DNA of 52,777 bases from Rhodovastum atsumiense (lineage in GTDB: Bacteria; Pseudomonadota; Alphaproteobacteria; Acetobacterales; Acetobacteraceae), in assembly GCA_026225115.1 (NCBI GenBank), contig JAMFSE010000046.1, positions 1-52,777 on the forward strand. Reading direction: 5' to 3'. Of the stretch, positions 38,356 through 47,027 are shown piece by piece (position 1 is the first letter of the stretch; every line of letters begins with the position of its first letter). The notes beneath the pieces were generated by a model. That model searched no databases, was not told the origin of the DNA, and was given only the letters and a program-made list of their open reading frames with translations. Both the position numbers and the translations under genes were made by a program.

Positions 38356-39659
38356 GCGCCTGTCTCGCGCAGTTTTGCCCAATAAGCGAGGCGCTTGGCG
38401 ATATCACGCTCGAAGCCGCGTTCCACCGGGCGGTAGAAATCCGGCCGCCCCATGCCTTCGGGGAAGTAATTCTGGCCGGAGAAGGCGGCCTCGGTATCGT
38501 GGTCGTATTCATAGCCGGCGCCGTAGCCGAGGTTTTTCATCAGCTTGGTGGGCGCGTTCAGGATATGCGCCGGCGGCATCAGCGAGCCGGTTTCCTTGGC
38601 GGCGCGGTTGGCGGCGTTGATGGCCTTGTAGGTGGCGTTGGATTTCGGCGCGGTGGCCAGATACACAACCGCCTGGGCAAGGCAGACCTCGCCTTCCGGC
38701 GAGCCCAAACGCTCATAGGCCTCCCAGGCCGCCAGCGTCTGCACCAATGCCTGCGGGTCGGCGAGGCCGATATCCTCGGAGGCAAATCGGGTGATGCGGC
38801 GAGCGATGTAGCGCGGGTCCTCGCCGCCGGCCAGCATGCGGGCGAACCAGTAGAGTGCTGCGTCGGCATCGGAACCGCGCAAGGATTTATGCAGCGCCGA
38901 GATCAGGTTGTAATGTTCTTCGCGGTCTTTGTCGTACAGCGCCGCGCGGCGCGAGAGCAATTGCGCCAACTGGTCGGAATCGAGCGGGCTGGCATCCGGC
39001 AGCGCGAATAATTGTTCGGCCAGGTTCAGCAGCGCCCGGCCGTCGCCATCGGCCATGGCCCGCAAGGTAGCGCGGGCCTGGATGTCGAGCGGCAGGCTCG
39101 CGCCGGCTTCGGATTCCGCGCGGGCCAGCAATTGTTCCATTGCCGCATCATCCAGCCGGCGCAGCACCAGCACCTGGCAGCGCGACAGCAAGGCGCCGTT
39201 CAGGGCGAAGGACGGGTTTTCGGTGGTGGCACCGATCAATATGATGGTCCCGGCCTCGACAACGGGCAGAAATGCATCCTGCTGGGCGCGGTTGAAGCGA
39301 TGGATTTCATCAACGAACAGCAAGGTGGCGCGGCCGGCGCGCTTGAGCTTGGTGGCGTCATCAAACACGCGCTTGAGGTCGGCAACGCCTGAGAAAACCG
39401 CGGAAATCTGCGTGAAATGCAAATTCTCGCCGGCGATCAGCCGGGCGATGGTGGTTTTGCCAGTCCCCGGCGGGCCCCAGAGAATGAGCGAGGTGAGCGA
39501 GCCGCGCGCCAGCATGAGGGTGAGCGAGCCCTCCGGCCCGAGAATATGGTCCTGGCCCACGACATCGGCGACGGATTTCGGACGCAGCCGATCGGCCAGC
39601 GGCTGCAGGTTGGCGGCGGTCGCGCTGGGCTCGGGCGCAAAAAGATCTTCGGAAGGCAT
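38352..39659 (-). CDS. rarA: Replication-associated recombination protein A (MgsA/RarA)
   Basis: An AAA+ ATPase acting at stalled replication forks. The 435-residue protein has Walker A GPPGTGKTT (about 60-70), Walker B LLFVDEIHRFN, sensor ATTENPSF, and the C-terminal MgsA tetramerisation region with FPEGMGRPDFYRPVERG. The open frame extends 70 codons upstream, but MPSEDLFAPE at ATG 39659 fits the family and has a nearby Shine-Dalgarno sequence. It forms an overlapping pair with the pseudouridine synthase, a common alphaproteobacterial arrangement. Confidence 0.94.
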   Translation of the reverse strand: MPSEDLFAPEPSATAANLQPLADRLRPKSVADVVGQDHILGPEGSLTLMLARGSLTSLILWGPPGTGKTTIARLIAGENLHFTQISAVFSGVADLKRVFDDATKLKRAGRATLLFVDEIHRFNRAQQDAFLPVVEAGTIILIGATTENPSFALNGALLSRCQVLVLRRLDDAAMEQLLARAESEAGASLPLDIQARATLRAMADGDGRALLNLAEQLFALPDASPLDSDQLAQLLSRRAALYDKDREEHYNLISALHKSLRGSDADAALYWFARMLAGGEDPRYIARRITRFASEDIGLADPQALVQTLAAWEAYERLGSPEGEVCLAQAVVYLATAPKSNATYKAINAANRAAKETGSLMPPAHILNAPTKLMKNLGYGAGYEYDHDTEAAFSGQNYFPEGMGRPDFYRPVERGFERDIAKRLAYWAKLRETGA

Positions 39660-39707
39660 TGCGCTAATGTAGGCTGAGCGGGATGGGAAGCCAAAGGGGC
39701 GTGGCGA

Positions 39708-40574
39708 ATGGGTGATGACGGGATCGGAGAGATTGAAAAACTGCCCTTCTGGCGCGGCAAGGTAAGAATCTGGCCGCTGACCGGCGGCATCACCAATCGC
39801 AATTACGGCGTCGAACAGAAAGACGGCCAGCGCTTCGCGGTCCGGCTGGGGCATGACATTCCACTGCATGGGGTGATGCGGTTCAACGAGCTGGCGGCGG
39901 CGACTGCAGCAGGGCTTGCCGGCATTTCGCCGGAAGTGGTTTTTGCCGGATCCGGCGTCATGATCACGAAGTTATTGCCGGGACGGACGCTGACGCCGGA
40001 CGAGATAAGATTTCCACGGAACCGGCAACGCATCGTCGCGATGCTGAAACATTGTCATGCGGGCGAATTCTTGCGCGGGCCGCTGCTGGCCTTCTGGGTG
40101 TTTCATATCAACCGCTCCTACGCTGCAGATCTGGCGAATGCGGGCTCCCGGCTGGCGCCGCGGCTGCCGGCGCTGATGGCGTTGAACACGCAGCTTGAGG
40201 CCCGGGTCGGGCAGGTGGAAATGGTGTTCGGACATAATGACCTGCTGGCGGGCAATATTTTCGACGACGGCGCGAGGCTATGGCTGCTGGACTGGGATTA
40301 TGCCGGCTTCAACTCGCCTTTGTTCGATCTGGCCAATCTCTCCTCGAATAATGGGTTCTCGGCCGAGGAGGATTTGCAACTTGCGCAAGACTATTTCGGC
40401 GCTGTGACCGATGCGCATTGGCGTGGGTTTCTGGCGATGAAATGCGCCTCGCTGCTGCGCGAGGCGCTGTGGAGTGCAACCTCTGAGCTGCATTCGACGG
40501 TGGATTTCGATTATCCGGCCTACACGGCGGACTATCTTGGACGGCTTGAAGCCGCGGTAGCCGCACTGCCGTAA
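39708..40574 (+). CDS. Aminoglycoside/choline-kinase-fold phosphotransferase
   Basis: A 288-residue kinase-fold protein. It has LTGGITNRNYGV (N-lobe, as in choline kinases), the Brenner catalytic motif FGHNDLLAGNI, and the metal-binding LLDWDYAG (DFG equivalent). These resemble bacterial choline/ethanolamine kinase or LicA-type proteins more than drug-resistance enzymes; substrate unknown. It is divergent from rarA with 48 nt between starts. ATG 39708 has AAAGGGG upstream. Confidence 0.82.
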   Translation: MGDDGIGEIEKLPFWRGKVRIWPLTGGITNRNYGVEQKDGQRFAVRLGHDIPLHGVMRFNELAAATAAGLAGISPEVVFAGSGVMITKLLPGRTLTPDEIRFPRNRQRIVAMLKHCHAGEFLRGPLLAFWVFHINRSYAADLANAGSRLAPRLPALMALNTQLEARVGQVEMVFGHNDLLAGNIFDDGARLWLLDWDYAGFNSPLFDLANLSSNNGFSAEEDLQLAQDYFGAVTDAHWRGFLAMKCASLLREALWSATSELHSTVDFDYPAYTADYLGRLEAAVAALP

Positions 40575-40653
40575 GACCTTCAAATCAAACGGTTTTATTT
40601 ATATTCCACTGATTTTACTTGTTGCAGGCCCTGCGCATACCTATGATCAGATC

Positions 40654-40905
40654 ATGGCAAATCAAAACGGACCGATCATCGACATGACCCGGAACGGCGA
40701 GTTTATCGACCCGCCGAAACCAAGCCTTGGCACCATCGTTGCCCGCGTCGCAGCTTTCGGGGCGCTGCTGCTCGCGGCCGCCGTAGCATTCTGGATGGCC
40801 TTGTTCATCATCCCCGTGCTGCTGGTGATGGGGGTGGCCGGGTATTTTTTCCTCCGCCATCAGATCAAGCGCGGCCGCTTCGTGATGACGACGCGGCAAT
40901 TCTGA
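40654..40905 (+). CDS. Small membrane protein of unknown function
   Basis: 83 residues: a polar N-terminus (MANQNGPIIDMTRNGEFIDPP), then one long or two close hydrophobic segments (about 28-66) and a basic C-terminus (RHQIKRGRFVMTTRQF). I do not recognise the family. Start ATG 40654. It is probably transcribed alone, with a short hairpin after its stop. Confidence 0.6.
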   Translation: MANQNGPIIDMTRNGEFIDPPKPSLGTIVARVAAFGALLLAAAVAFWMALFIIPVLLVMGVAGYFFLRHQIKRGRFVMTTRQF

Positions 40906-40922
40906 TTCTCCGAAGGCCTGTG

Positions 40923-40940
40923 ACCGGCGCAGCCGGTTTT
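40923..40940 (+). terminator. Weak intrinsic terminator
   Basis: A six-bp stem ACCGGC/GCCGGT with loop GCA, running into a TTTT tract, 18 nt after the small membrane protein stop. Confidence 0.5.
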
Positions 40941-41016
40941 GACCTGGGTTTTTCCGCGATGCTAGGTGAAGGGTGAAAACCGTCATCTGAAGACGGGAAA
41001 CCAGGAGGCAAGCGCC

Positions 41017-41844
41017 ATGCGGACAAAAACATTGATCACCGGTGCAGCGGGCGGCATGGGGCGCGCCTGCGCCCGGCTGTTCGGCGCCGCGAATGACCTG
41101 ATTCTCACCGACGTGGCGCCCGAGCCGCTGCGGCTGTTCACCGAGGAATTGCGCGATGACGGCTATATCATCGCCGGCGCCCATGCCGGGAGCATTGGAG
41201 ACGATGCGCTGCTGGCAAAGCTCGCCGGTGATCTGAAAGGTCACACGCCCTTCAAGCTCATCCACACCGCGGGTTTGGGGCCATCGCAGGCAGACTGGCA
41301 GACCATTCTAGCCGTCAACCTGATCGCCACGGCGAAATTGCTTGAAGTGGTTGAACCTTTGCTGCAGCCGGGTTCGGTTGGCGTGTTGATCGCATCGATC
41401 GCCGGCCATGGCATACCGCCTTTGCCGGAGGTTCAGGCGATATTGGACGATCCGCTGGCGGTTGATTTCCTGCAACGGGTGGCGCCGATTGTCGAAAGCT
41501 TTACCGCGCAGGCCGGTCGCGCCGGCAATGGCGGGGTGGCCTATATGCTGAGCAAGCACGGCGTCATTCGCATGGGCGAGCGCTTTGCCGGCGCCTGGGG
41601 CAAGCGCGGTTCCCGGCTGGTCACGATCTCTCCCGGCGTCATCATGACGCCGATGGGCCGCAAGGAACTCGCCGATTCGCCCGGCACCGCGGAAGCGCGG
41701 GATACCGCCCCGGCTGGGCGGGCGGGAACGCCGATGGACATTGCGCTGGCCGCGCAGTTTCTCGCCAGCGACGCCGCCGCATTCATCTCAGGCTGCGATC
41801 TCAGGGTCGATGGCGGCACCATCGCCGCACAACGCAATCGCTGA
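41017..41844 (+). CDS. Short-chain dehydrogenase/reductase
   Basis: A 275-residue SDR. It has the NAD(P) motif TGAAGGMGRACA at the N-terminus, the active-site YMLSK (Tyr/Lys), LIASIAGHG containing the Ser, and a C-terminal substrate cap (FISGCDLRVDGGT). Substrate unknown. The open frame extends 17 codons further, but ATG 41017 has AGGAGG 8 nt upstream and gives the family N-terminus. It is convergent with the OmpA-like gene, with a bidirectional terminator between. Confidence 0.88.
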   Translation: MRTKTLITGAAGGMGRACARLFGAANDLILTDVAPEPLRLFTEELRDDGYIIAGAHAGSIGDDALLAKLAGDLKGHTPFKLIHTAGLGPSQADWQTILAVNLIATAKLLEVVEPLLQPGSVGVLIASIAGHGIPPLPEVQAILDDPLAVDFLQRVAPIVESFTAQAGRAGNGGVAYMLSKHGVIRMGERFAGAWGKRGSRLVTISPGVIMTPMGRKELADSPGTAEARDTAPAGRAGTPMDIALAAQFLASDAAAFISGCDLRVDGGTIAAQRNR

Positions 41845-41880
41845 CAAAAAACCCGGCAGTTTCCTGCCGGGCTTTTGTTT
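41845..41880. terminator. Bidirectional intrinsic terminator
   Basis: CCCGGCAG / CTGCCGGG with loop TTTC, flanked by AAAAAA on the left and TTTTGTTT on the right. It serves the SDR (stop 41844) and the convergent OmpA-like gene (stop 41896). Confidence 0.9.
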
Positions 41881-41895
41881 GGGCCTGTGCGCAGA

Positions 41896-42996
41896 TTACT
41901 GCAGAACGATCTGCACGCGGCGGTTTTGCGGCTCACGCACGCCGGGGCCCGTCGGCACCAGCAGATTGGTGTCGCCAAAACCCTGGGCGGTGATTTCCGA
42001 CGCCGGTACGCCGTCGGTGACCAATTGCGCCTGAACCGCCTTGGCGCGGCGAACCGACAGGCCCTGGTTATAGGCAGCGGACCCTGAAGTATCGGTATAG
42101 CCGTTGACCGCGATCGTCGTGGTCGATTGGGTTTTGCTGTCGGAGGCCGCCTGCGCGATGATGTCCAGCGCCCGCGGCGTCAGGCTGTATTTATCCCAGT
42201 CGAAGAACACCAGATAGGTTTTGGCAGGCGCCGGCGCCGGAGCGGCGGCGACGGGATAGGGTGCCGGCGGCGGCGGCGGCGGCGCGACGTCAAAGGCGTA
42301 GCGCAGGCCGAGGAGCACGCTGTTGTTGTATTCATGCCCGAGCTTGAAGCTGGTGGCATTGCCATCAACAAAATTCTGGCCGTTCAGCTTGCGGGTGCCC
42401 GTCACTTCCATGAAGCGGTATTCAACCGTCGCGGAGAGACCCACCACCGGTGCGATCGGGAAGGACAGTCCGGCGATGCCCTGGAACGCCAGCGCACCCT
42501 TGACCTTGTCGGCGTAGCCGTAATTCGAGGCAATCGGGTTGTAGCCGATATACTGGTAACCGACGCCGCCGCCGACATAGGGGAACAGATACGGCAGGCC
42601 GATATCGAGATCATAGAGGCCGTTGATGAAACCGCCGTATTTCTGCTCATAGCCATAGGCTTTCGAGCCCAGGCTGGGCTGGCCGTTGATGAAGATGGCG
42701 GCGTTATTATAGCGGTTGTTGTAATAATCGCCTTCCAGCTCCACCCGGAACCCGTTGTTGAAGCCGTAGCCGACGCTGGCCTGACCGGTGTAGCCGCCGC
42801 GCACCGAGGTCTTGGCGAAGCCAGGCACTTCAGTGCTGCCGTCGATGAAGTTCTTGGCCTTCAGCTTCTCTTCCTTATTGTAGCCGAAGCCGCCGCTGAC
42901 ATAGAGCCCGTTGACGGGCTGGGCCCGGGCGGAATGCGGCGAGAGCAGCGGTGCGGCCAGCACGGTTGCGGCAAGTAGTGCTATCCTAAACTTCAT
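41896..42996 (-). CDS. OmpA-family outer membrane protein
   Basis: A 366-residue outer-membrane protein. A signal peptide (MKFRIALLAATVLAAP ... ARAQ) leads to an N-terminal beta-barrel (about 25-240) rich in Gly/Tyr with NGLYVSGGFGY and VGGGVGYQYIGYN. A Pro/Ala hinge (about 245-265) follows, then an OmpA-like peptidoglycan-binding domain with VNGYTDTSGSAAYNQGLS and RRAKAVQAQL. The start is set at ATG 42996 (AAGGAG upstream); the open frame to 43122 adds 42 implausible residues. The 240 nt upstream should hold its promoter; nothing coding is evident there. Confidence 0.93.
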   Translation of the reverse strand: MKFRIALLAATVLAAPLLSPHSARAQPVNGLYVSGGFGYNKEEKLKAKNFIDGSTEVPGFAKTSVRGGYTGQASVGYGFNNGFRVELEGDYYNNRYNNAAIFINGQPSLGSKAYGYEQKYGGFINGLYDLDIGLPYLFPYVGGGVGYQYIGYNPIASNYGYADKVKGALAFQGIAGLSFPIAPVVGLSATVEYRFMEVTGTRKLNGQNFVDGNATSFKLGHEYNNSVLLGLRYAFDVAPPPPPPAPYPVAAAPAPAPAKTYLVFFDWDKYSLTPRALDIIAQAASDSKTQSTTTIAVNGYTDTSGSAAYNQGLSVRRAKAVQAQLVTDGVPASEITAQGFGDTNLLVPTGPGVREPQNRRVQIVLQ

Positions 42997-43238
42997 AGGC
43001 TGGGCTCCTTCTAGGGCGGGCTGGCGTTCAGGCTCTGAGACCTGAGGCCAATCTAACATTCCAGCGCCGCAAAACGAGAGCGCCATTCGGTTTAGGCGCG
43101 CGCTGTAGCAAAAATACAACAAGATGTTGCACTTAGGGGATGTCTTACGCAGGCGTCATTTTTGCCGGATGCCGTGCACGGTAGCGCTCCACGTATAACA
43201 GCTCTCGGCAGGCGATCCAGACAATAGCGCAGCCCGCC

Positions 43239-43874
43239 TCAACTGCAGTCGATGACCCGGAACGTTTCGCTGGCGTCGCCGGCGACGGCAGCACCGGGCG
43301 CCGAGCGCACCAGCCAGCCATGATAGCTGGGCGGGGCGGAGGGGTTTTGAGCGCTTTGCAAGCCCAGGAACACTGCGGCGTCGGGCACCTGGTCGGGCGG
43401 GCGCGTCATGCAGGCCAGAACATTGACCTGCAGATCGCCGACCACCGACTGGCCGCCGACCGGGATCGAGACTTCCGAAACGCTGCCGTCGATTTTATCG
43501 AGCACGCCGATTTCGGCGGTTTTTTGCGGCAGCCAGGTGTTCGGCGGAATCGGCGCGATATCCTGGATCGGCGCTGCCGGCGTGGGCTGGGTCTGGCCGG
43601 TCTGATCGCCGATATTACCGGTGGGCGGGGCAACGACATCGGGGCTGCTGCCACCGGTATCGATATCGGCCGGCGGCGTCGCCGGTACCAGGCCGGGCGG
43701 TGGCGGCGTGGCCGGCGCCGGGATCGGCTGGATGCTGGGGGGTGCGGCGACAATCGGCGGCGCCGGCGGCACGGCGATGGCGCCGTCATTGCCGTCATTC
43801 GGCAGGGTTTGGGCGAAGGCGGCGCCGGCGAGACCAAGCGCCGCGACGCAAAGGGTTGCGAACAAAAAGCGCAT
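43239..43874 (-). CDS. DUF2155 domain secreted protein
   Basis: A 211-residue exported protein with a signal peptide (MRFLFATLCVAALGLAGAAFAQ), a Pro-rich disordered linker (about 35-110), and a C-terminal DUF2155 domain: KTAEIGVLDKIDG, VNVLACMTRPPDQVPDAAVFL, YHGWLVRSAPG, and ETFRVIDCS. Two conserved Cys likely form a disulfide. The function is unknown; its constant association with mlaD and NDUFA12 suggests an envelope role. Its ATG overlaps the mlaD stop (TAATG). Confidence 0.9.
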   Translation of the reverse strand: MRFLFATLCVAALGLAGAAFAQTLPNDGNDGAIAVPPAPPIVAAPPSIQPIPAPATPPPPGLVPATPPADIDTGGSSPDVVAPPTGNIGDQTGQTQPTPAAPIQDIAPIPPNTWLPQKTAEIGVLDKIDGSVSEVSIPVGGQSVVGDLQVNVLACMTRPPDQVPDAAVFLGLQSAQNPSAPPSYHGWLVRSAPGAAVAGDASETFRVIDCS

Positions 43875-44419
43875 TATTTTGAGCCGGACGCTCCCGATAG
43901 CGAGGCCGGATTGGCAGGGGATGTTGCCGCGCCGGGCGACGCGGCCTGGCCGCCACCGCTGCCGCTACCGCCGCTCGGCTTGCCCATGTTGAAAATGAAC
44001 TGGCCTAAAAGATTTTCGAGATTGATCGCCGACTGCGTCACCTGAAAGGATTGCCCGGCCTTCAGCATGGTGTCGGAACCTCCAGGCGACAGACCGACAT
44101 AATTGCCGCCGAGCAGGCCCTCGGAGCTGATGGAGGCGCTGGTGTCTTCCGGCAGTTTGACGCCCTGGTTGATCTGCACGGCGACAATCGCGGCATAGGT
44201 CTGCGGGTCGAGATTTTCGCTGACGACATGGCCGACGGTGACGCCGCCGATTTTGACGTTGGACCCGACCGTCAGCCCGCCGATGTCGGAGAACTGCCCC
44301 TTCAGCATATAGCCGGAACCGCCGATCGCCTGGGCCTTGCCCAAAGCATAGACCAGAAATGCGGCGGCTATGGCGAGGATCACCAGCCCGGTGAGAATTT
44401 CAGGAAATTTGCGCGACAT
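43874..44419 (-). CDS. mlaD: MlaD-like phospholipid transport protein
   Basis: A 181-residue MCE-domain protein: one N-terminal membrane anchor (LTGLVILAIAAAFLVYALG), then the MCE domain (about 35-120) with FSDIGGLTVGSNVKIGGVTVG and ISSEGLLGGNYVGLSPGG. In the Mla system MlaD rings carry phospholipids between membranes. The MlaEF partners are not in this window. Co-directional with NDUFA12 upstream and DUF2155 downstream. The Gly/Ser-rich tail is variable. Confidence 0.92.
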   Translation of the reverse strand: MSRKFPEILTGLVILAIAAAFLVYALGKAQAIGGSGYMLKGQFSDIGGLTVGSNVKIGGVTVGHVVSENLDPQTYAAIVAVQINQGVKLPEDTSASISSEGLLGGNYVGLSPGGSDTMLKAGQSFQVTQSAINLENLLGQFIFNMGKPSGGSGSGGGQAASPGAATSPANPASLSGASGSK

Positions 44420-44443
44420 TTGTTCAGCCTTCGTCGGAATTTT

Positions 44444-44863
44444 TTAAAGATCGGGCGTCCAGGATTGGTAGTCCGCCGATGCATGGGCGCGGTTGCCGCC
44501 CTCATAATCATGGCCGGCCGGGCGGTAGCTCCCCGGCGTGCCGGTGCGGTTGGGCAGATGCGGCTTTTGCCAGGCTTTGCGGCCGGTGTCGGGCAGCGGC
44601 GCGTCGCTCATATAATGCAGCCAGGAATGCCATTCGGGACCGATGGATGAGGGCTCGGCAATGCCGGGATAAACCACCCAGCGCCGGGGCCGCGCGCCGT
44701 TCAATGTCTTGCGCTGCTCGTAATAATGGTTGTCCAGGCTGTCGGTGCCGATATAGCCGCCTTTGCGGAGCGTCATCAGCACCAGGCCGGGGTTGCGCAT
44801 CAGGCCTTTTATTCCGCCAAGCTGGGCCAGTGTCACTTTGGAATGGGGCGGCGATGTGCTCAT
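44444..44863 (-). CDS. NDUFA12-like complex I accessory subunit
   Basis: A 139-residue homologue of mitochondrial complex I subunit NDUFA12 (B17.2), an accessory subunit of the alphaproteobacterial NADH:ubiquinone oxidoreductase at the matrix/peripheral arm. Visible signature: YIGTDSLDNHYYEQR, RRWVVYPG, and EPSSIGPEWHSWLHYMSD. Start ATG 44863. It begins the block NDUFA12-mlaD-DUF2155, and is divergent from the NrdJ-like gene. Confidence 0.95.
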   Translation of the reverse strand: MSTSPPHSKVTLAQLGGIKGLMRNPGLVLMTLRKGGYIGTDSLDNHYYEQRKTLNGARPRRWVVYPGIAEPSSIGPEWHSWLHYMSDAPLPDTGRKAWQKPHLPNRTGTPGSYRPAGHDYEGGNRAHASADYQSWTPDL

Positions 44864-44923
44864 GCCATCCGATATAGGTGAAGAGATGCGCGCGGTCTAT
44901 CGGCTTGATTTTTTCGATGTATC

Positions 44924-44939
44924 CACAGGATTTTGTGGG
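44924..44939. promoter_or_regulatory. Candidate NrdR-like palindrome
   Basis: CCACAGGATTTTGTGG, with perfect outer 5-bp arms, lies about 64 nt before the NrdJ-like start and in the A/T-rich divergent region. It matches a remembered NrdR box (ACAC...GTGT type) at roughly 10 of 16 positions. No convincing second box at the usual spacing. Confidence 0.3.
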
Positions 44940-45002
44940 TCAAATGAAATTTACCCACTAAATACACTTTTAACGGCAAGCATATCGACTTAGGGTAGCG
45001 GC

Positions 45003-46511
45003 ATGGCTCAGCAACGCACCGACAAATCCTGGCATGGCATCAAGCAAAGCGTATTCATCGCCCGGGCCGACCCGGACGGCGATGATGTCGCGGTGAAACT
45101 GCCGGCCGCCTGGGGCCCGGCGGCGGCGGATGGGCTGGCCTGCATGCTGCCGGGCCAAAGCGAGATCGATCTGGCGGAAGCGGCGGATGCCTGGATCGCA
45201 CCGATTGCCGAACGCGCGCTGGCGATCGGCATCTCAGCGACCATGTCCCGGGATTTGCATGCGCTGCTGGCGGCCCGCCGCGGGGCGCCCGCGGCAGGGC
45301 TGTGGCAAGGCGACGCTTTGGTGCAGCCCGGTTTCACCTTCAACCTGAATGCGTTCCTCGATGACGGGCTGGGGTTTGATGCCGCCGGCTTCGGCGATGC
45401 CGCGGAGTTGGCGGTTACCGCGCTTACCTTGGCTGCGCCTTCCGTACATTCATTATTGATAGGTTTTACCGATCTACATCTGTTCCTGACCCGGCTCGGC
45501 CTTGACTATGACAGCAGCAAAGCCCGCGACACGGCCGCCACGCTGGCGGATTACCTGACCGCGCGCGCGGATGCCGCCTCTTCCCGGCTGCTCGCCGGCG
45601 GCATGGCGCCCGGCTACCCCATCAACGCCGCGCCGCCGCTGGCATCAGAATCGGTGTTGCCGGGGCTGGCTGAGGCCGTTATCGCCGCCCGCAGCCAGCT
45701 TGGCGCTTACCGGCGGCACCGGACGCTGACCGGGTTTGCGGCAAGTTTTGAAGTCGACGCCTTGCTCGGCGCCGGCACGGTGGGTTTTCTGCCGGCGGTC
45801 TCATCCCTGGATGATGCCGGCGGCCTCAACCTCTGGGCCCACGCCCGGCTGGCGGCCTTGGGGACCAGCGCCGAAGGCGCATTGGCGGCGATGATCGCCG
45901 GCACCGACTTGCTGGCGCCGCCGCGGCTTGGCGCCGGAAAGGCGATGCATGACGCGCTGGCGCCATATGTGCACATCATGCCGGCGCGGCCGGAGATCGC
46001 GGTCTCCGCCCCGGCCAAATCCGTGCGGCAGGTGCTGCCGGCGCGGCGCTCCGGCTATACGCAGAAAGCGGCGATCGGCGGCCATAAGCTGTTCCTCTCC
46101 ACCGGCGAATACGCCAATGGACGCCTCGGCGAGATTTTCATCGCGCTGCATAAGGAAGGCTCGGCGTTTCGCGGCCTGATGGATGCGTTTGCAATCGCCG
46201 TCAGCCTGGGGCTGCAGCATGGCGTGGCCTTGGAGGATTTCGTCGAAGCCTTCACCTTCACCCGTTTCGGCGCGGCAGGCGCCGTGGAGGGCGATCCCGC
46301 GGTGCCGCAGGCAACGTCGATGCTCGACTATGTTTTCCGGAATCTGGCGGTGAATTACCTCGGCGGCCACAGCATCGCGCCGGCGCTGCCGGAAGCGGCC
46401 GATACGATCGGCGAGGGCGAAGCCGACCGCTCGCCTTTGTTGCCGCTGGATCTGCCGGCGCCGGCGCCGCGCGAACGCCGCAAAGCATTCAAGCTGGTAG
46501 GTGAGAAATGA
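45003..46511 (+). CDS. NrdJ-like (B12-dependent ribonucleotide reductase-related) probable pseudoenzyme
   Basis: A 502-residue protein whose parts resemble the alphaproteobacterial adenosylcobalamin-dependent ribonucleotide reductase. Residues 20-50 ([20 protein letters not shown]) resemble the N-terminal 'VPxxWsxxAxDxLA' segment. Residues 110-205 ([30 protein letters not shown]) resemble the middle. Residues 349-460 ([69 protein letters not shown]) resemble the C-terminal TSCPD-type domain closely. The full enzyme is about 1200 residues. Here the region carrying the radical-site and redox cysteines is absent, and the whole protein has one Cys (Cys47). Its stop overlaps the RidA start (ATGA). 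A regulatory role is a guess. Confidence 0.75.
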   Translation: MAQQRTDKSWHGIKQSVFIARADPDGDDVAVKLPAAWGPAAADGLACMLPGQSEIDLAEAADAWIAPIAERALAIGISATMSRDLHALLAARRGAPAAGLWQGDALVQPGFTFNLNAFLDDGLGFDAAGFGDAAELAVTALTLAAPSVHSLLIGFTDLHLFLTRLGLDYDSSKARDTAATLADYLTARADAASSRLLAGGMAPGYPINAAPPLASESVLPGLAEAVIAARSQLGAYRRHRTLTGFAASFEVDALLGAGTVGFLPAVSSLDDAGGLNLWAHARLAALGTSAEGALAAMIAGTDLLAPPRLGAGKAMHDALAPYVHIMPARPEIAVSAPAKSVRQVLPARRSGYTQKAAIGGHKLFLSTGEYANGRLGEIFIALHKEGSAFRGLMDAFAIAVSLGLQHGVALEDFVEAFTFTRFGAAGAVEGDPAVPQATSMLDYVFRNLAVNYLGGHSIAPALPEAADTIGEGEADRSPLLPLDLPAPAPRERRKAFKLVGEK

Positions 46512-46969
46512 CGGTTATCGAACGGCTGGCCGATCTCGGCATTGTGCTGCCGACCCCGATGCCGCCGGTTGCCACCTACGTGCCGGTGACGATTGCCGGG
46601 CAATTGGTGATCGTCAGCGGGCAATTGCCGGCGGTGGACGGCAAGGTTGCGGTGACCGGCAAGCTCGGCGGCGGCGTTTCGATCGATGAGGGGCAGCACG
46701 CGGCGCGGCTTTGCCTGATCAACGTGCTGGCGCAGTTGCAGACCCAGGTGCCGGGCGGGCTTGCCAGCATCACGAAAGTGCTGCGGCTGGGCGGTTATAT
46801 CGCCGCGACGCCGGATTTCACCCAGCATGCGGTGGTGATGAACGGCGCCTCCGATCTGACGGTCGCTGCTTTCGGCGAGGCCGGCAAGCACGCGCGTAGC
46901 ACCATCGGCGTGCCATCCCTGCCATTAGACGCAGCTGTCGAAGTCGACGGGATGTTCTGGCTGGGCTAG
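46508..46969 (+). CDS. RidA family protein
   Basis: A 153-residue YjgF/YER057c/UK114-family protein. Family features: [42 protein letters not shown], and the C-terminal [20 protein letters not shown] with the conserved Arg that binds the 2-imino acid carboxylate. RidA hydrolyses reactive enamine/imine intermediates released by PLP enzymes. The start ATG overlaps the upstream gene's TGA (46508-46511), so the two are translationally coupled. Confidence 0.93.
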   Translation: MTVIERLADLGIVLPTPMPPVATYVPVTIAGQLVIVSGQLPAVDGKVAVTGKLGGGVSIDEGQHAARLCLINVLAQLQTQVPGGLASITKVLRLGGYIAATPDFTQHAVVMNGASDLTVAAFGEAGKHARSTIGVPSLPLDAAVEVDGMFWLG

Positions 46970-47027
46970 CCAAATAGCGGTTCACCCTTGGTGAATCCGC
47001 TGCGGGCGGGGTATGGGGGGATCGACA

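Noticed and set aside
39708-40574. Aminoglycoside resistance gene
   Set aside because: The N-lobe (LTGGITNRNYGV) and catalytic motif fit choline-kinase-like proteins better; no resistance-type features are visible.
43145-43247. Short open stretch ending RYRARHPAKMTPA just after DUF2155
   Set aside because: No start codon or ribosome binding site. It could be a remnant but cannot be supported as a gene.
44864-45002. Cobalamin riboswitch before the NrdJ-like gene
   Set aside because: The intergenic region is only about 139 nt, A/T-rich, and lacks a recognisable B12 box; only a short palindrome is seen.
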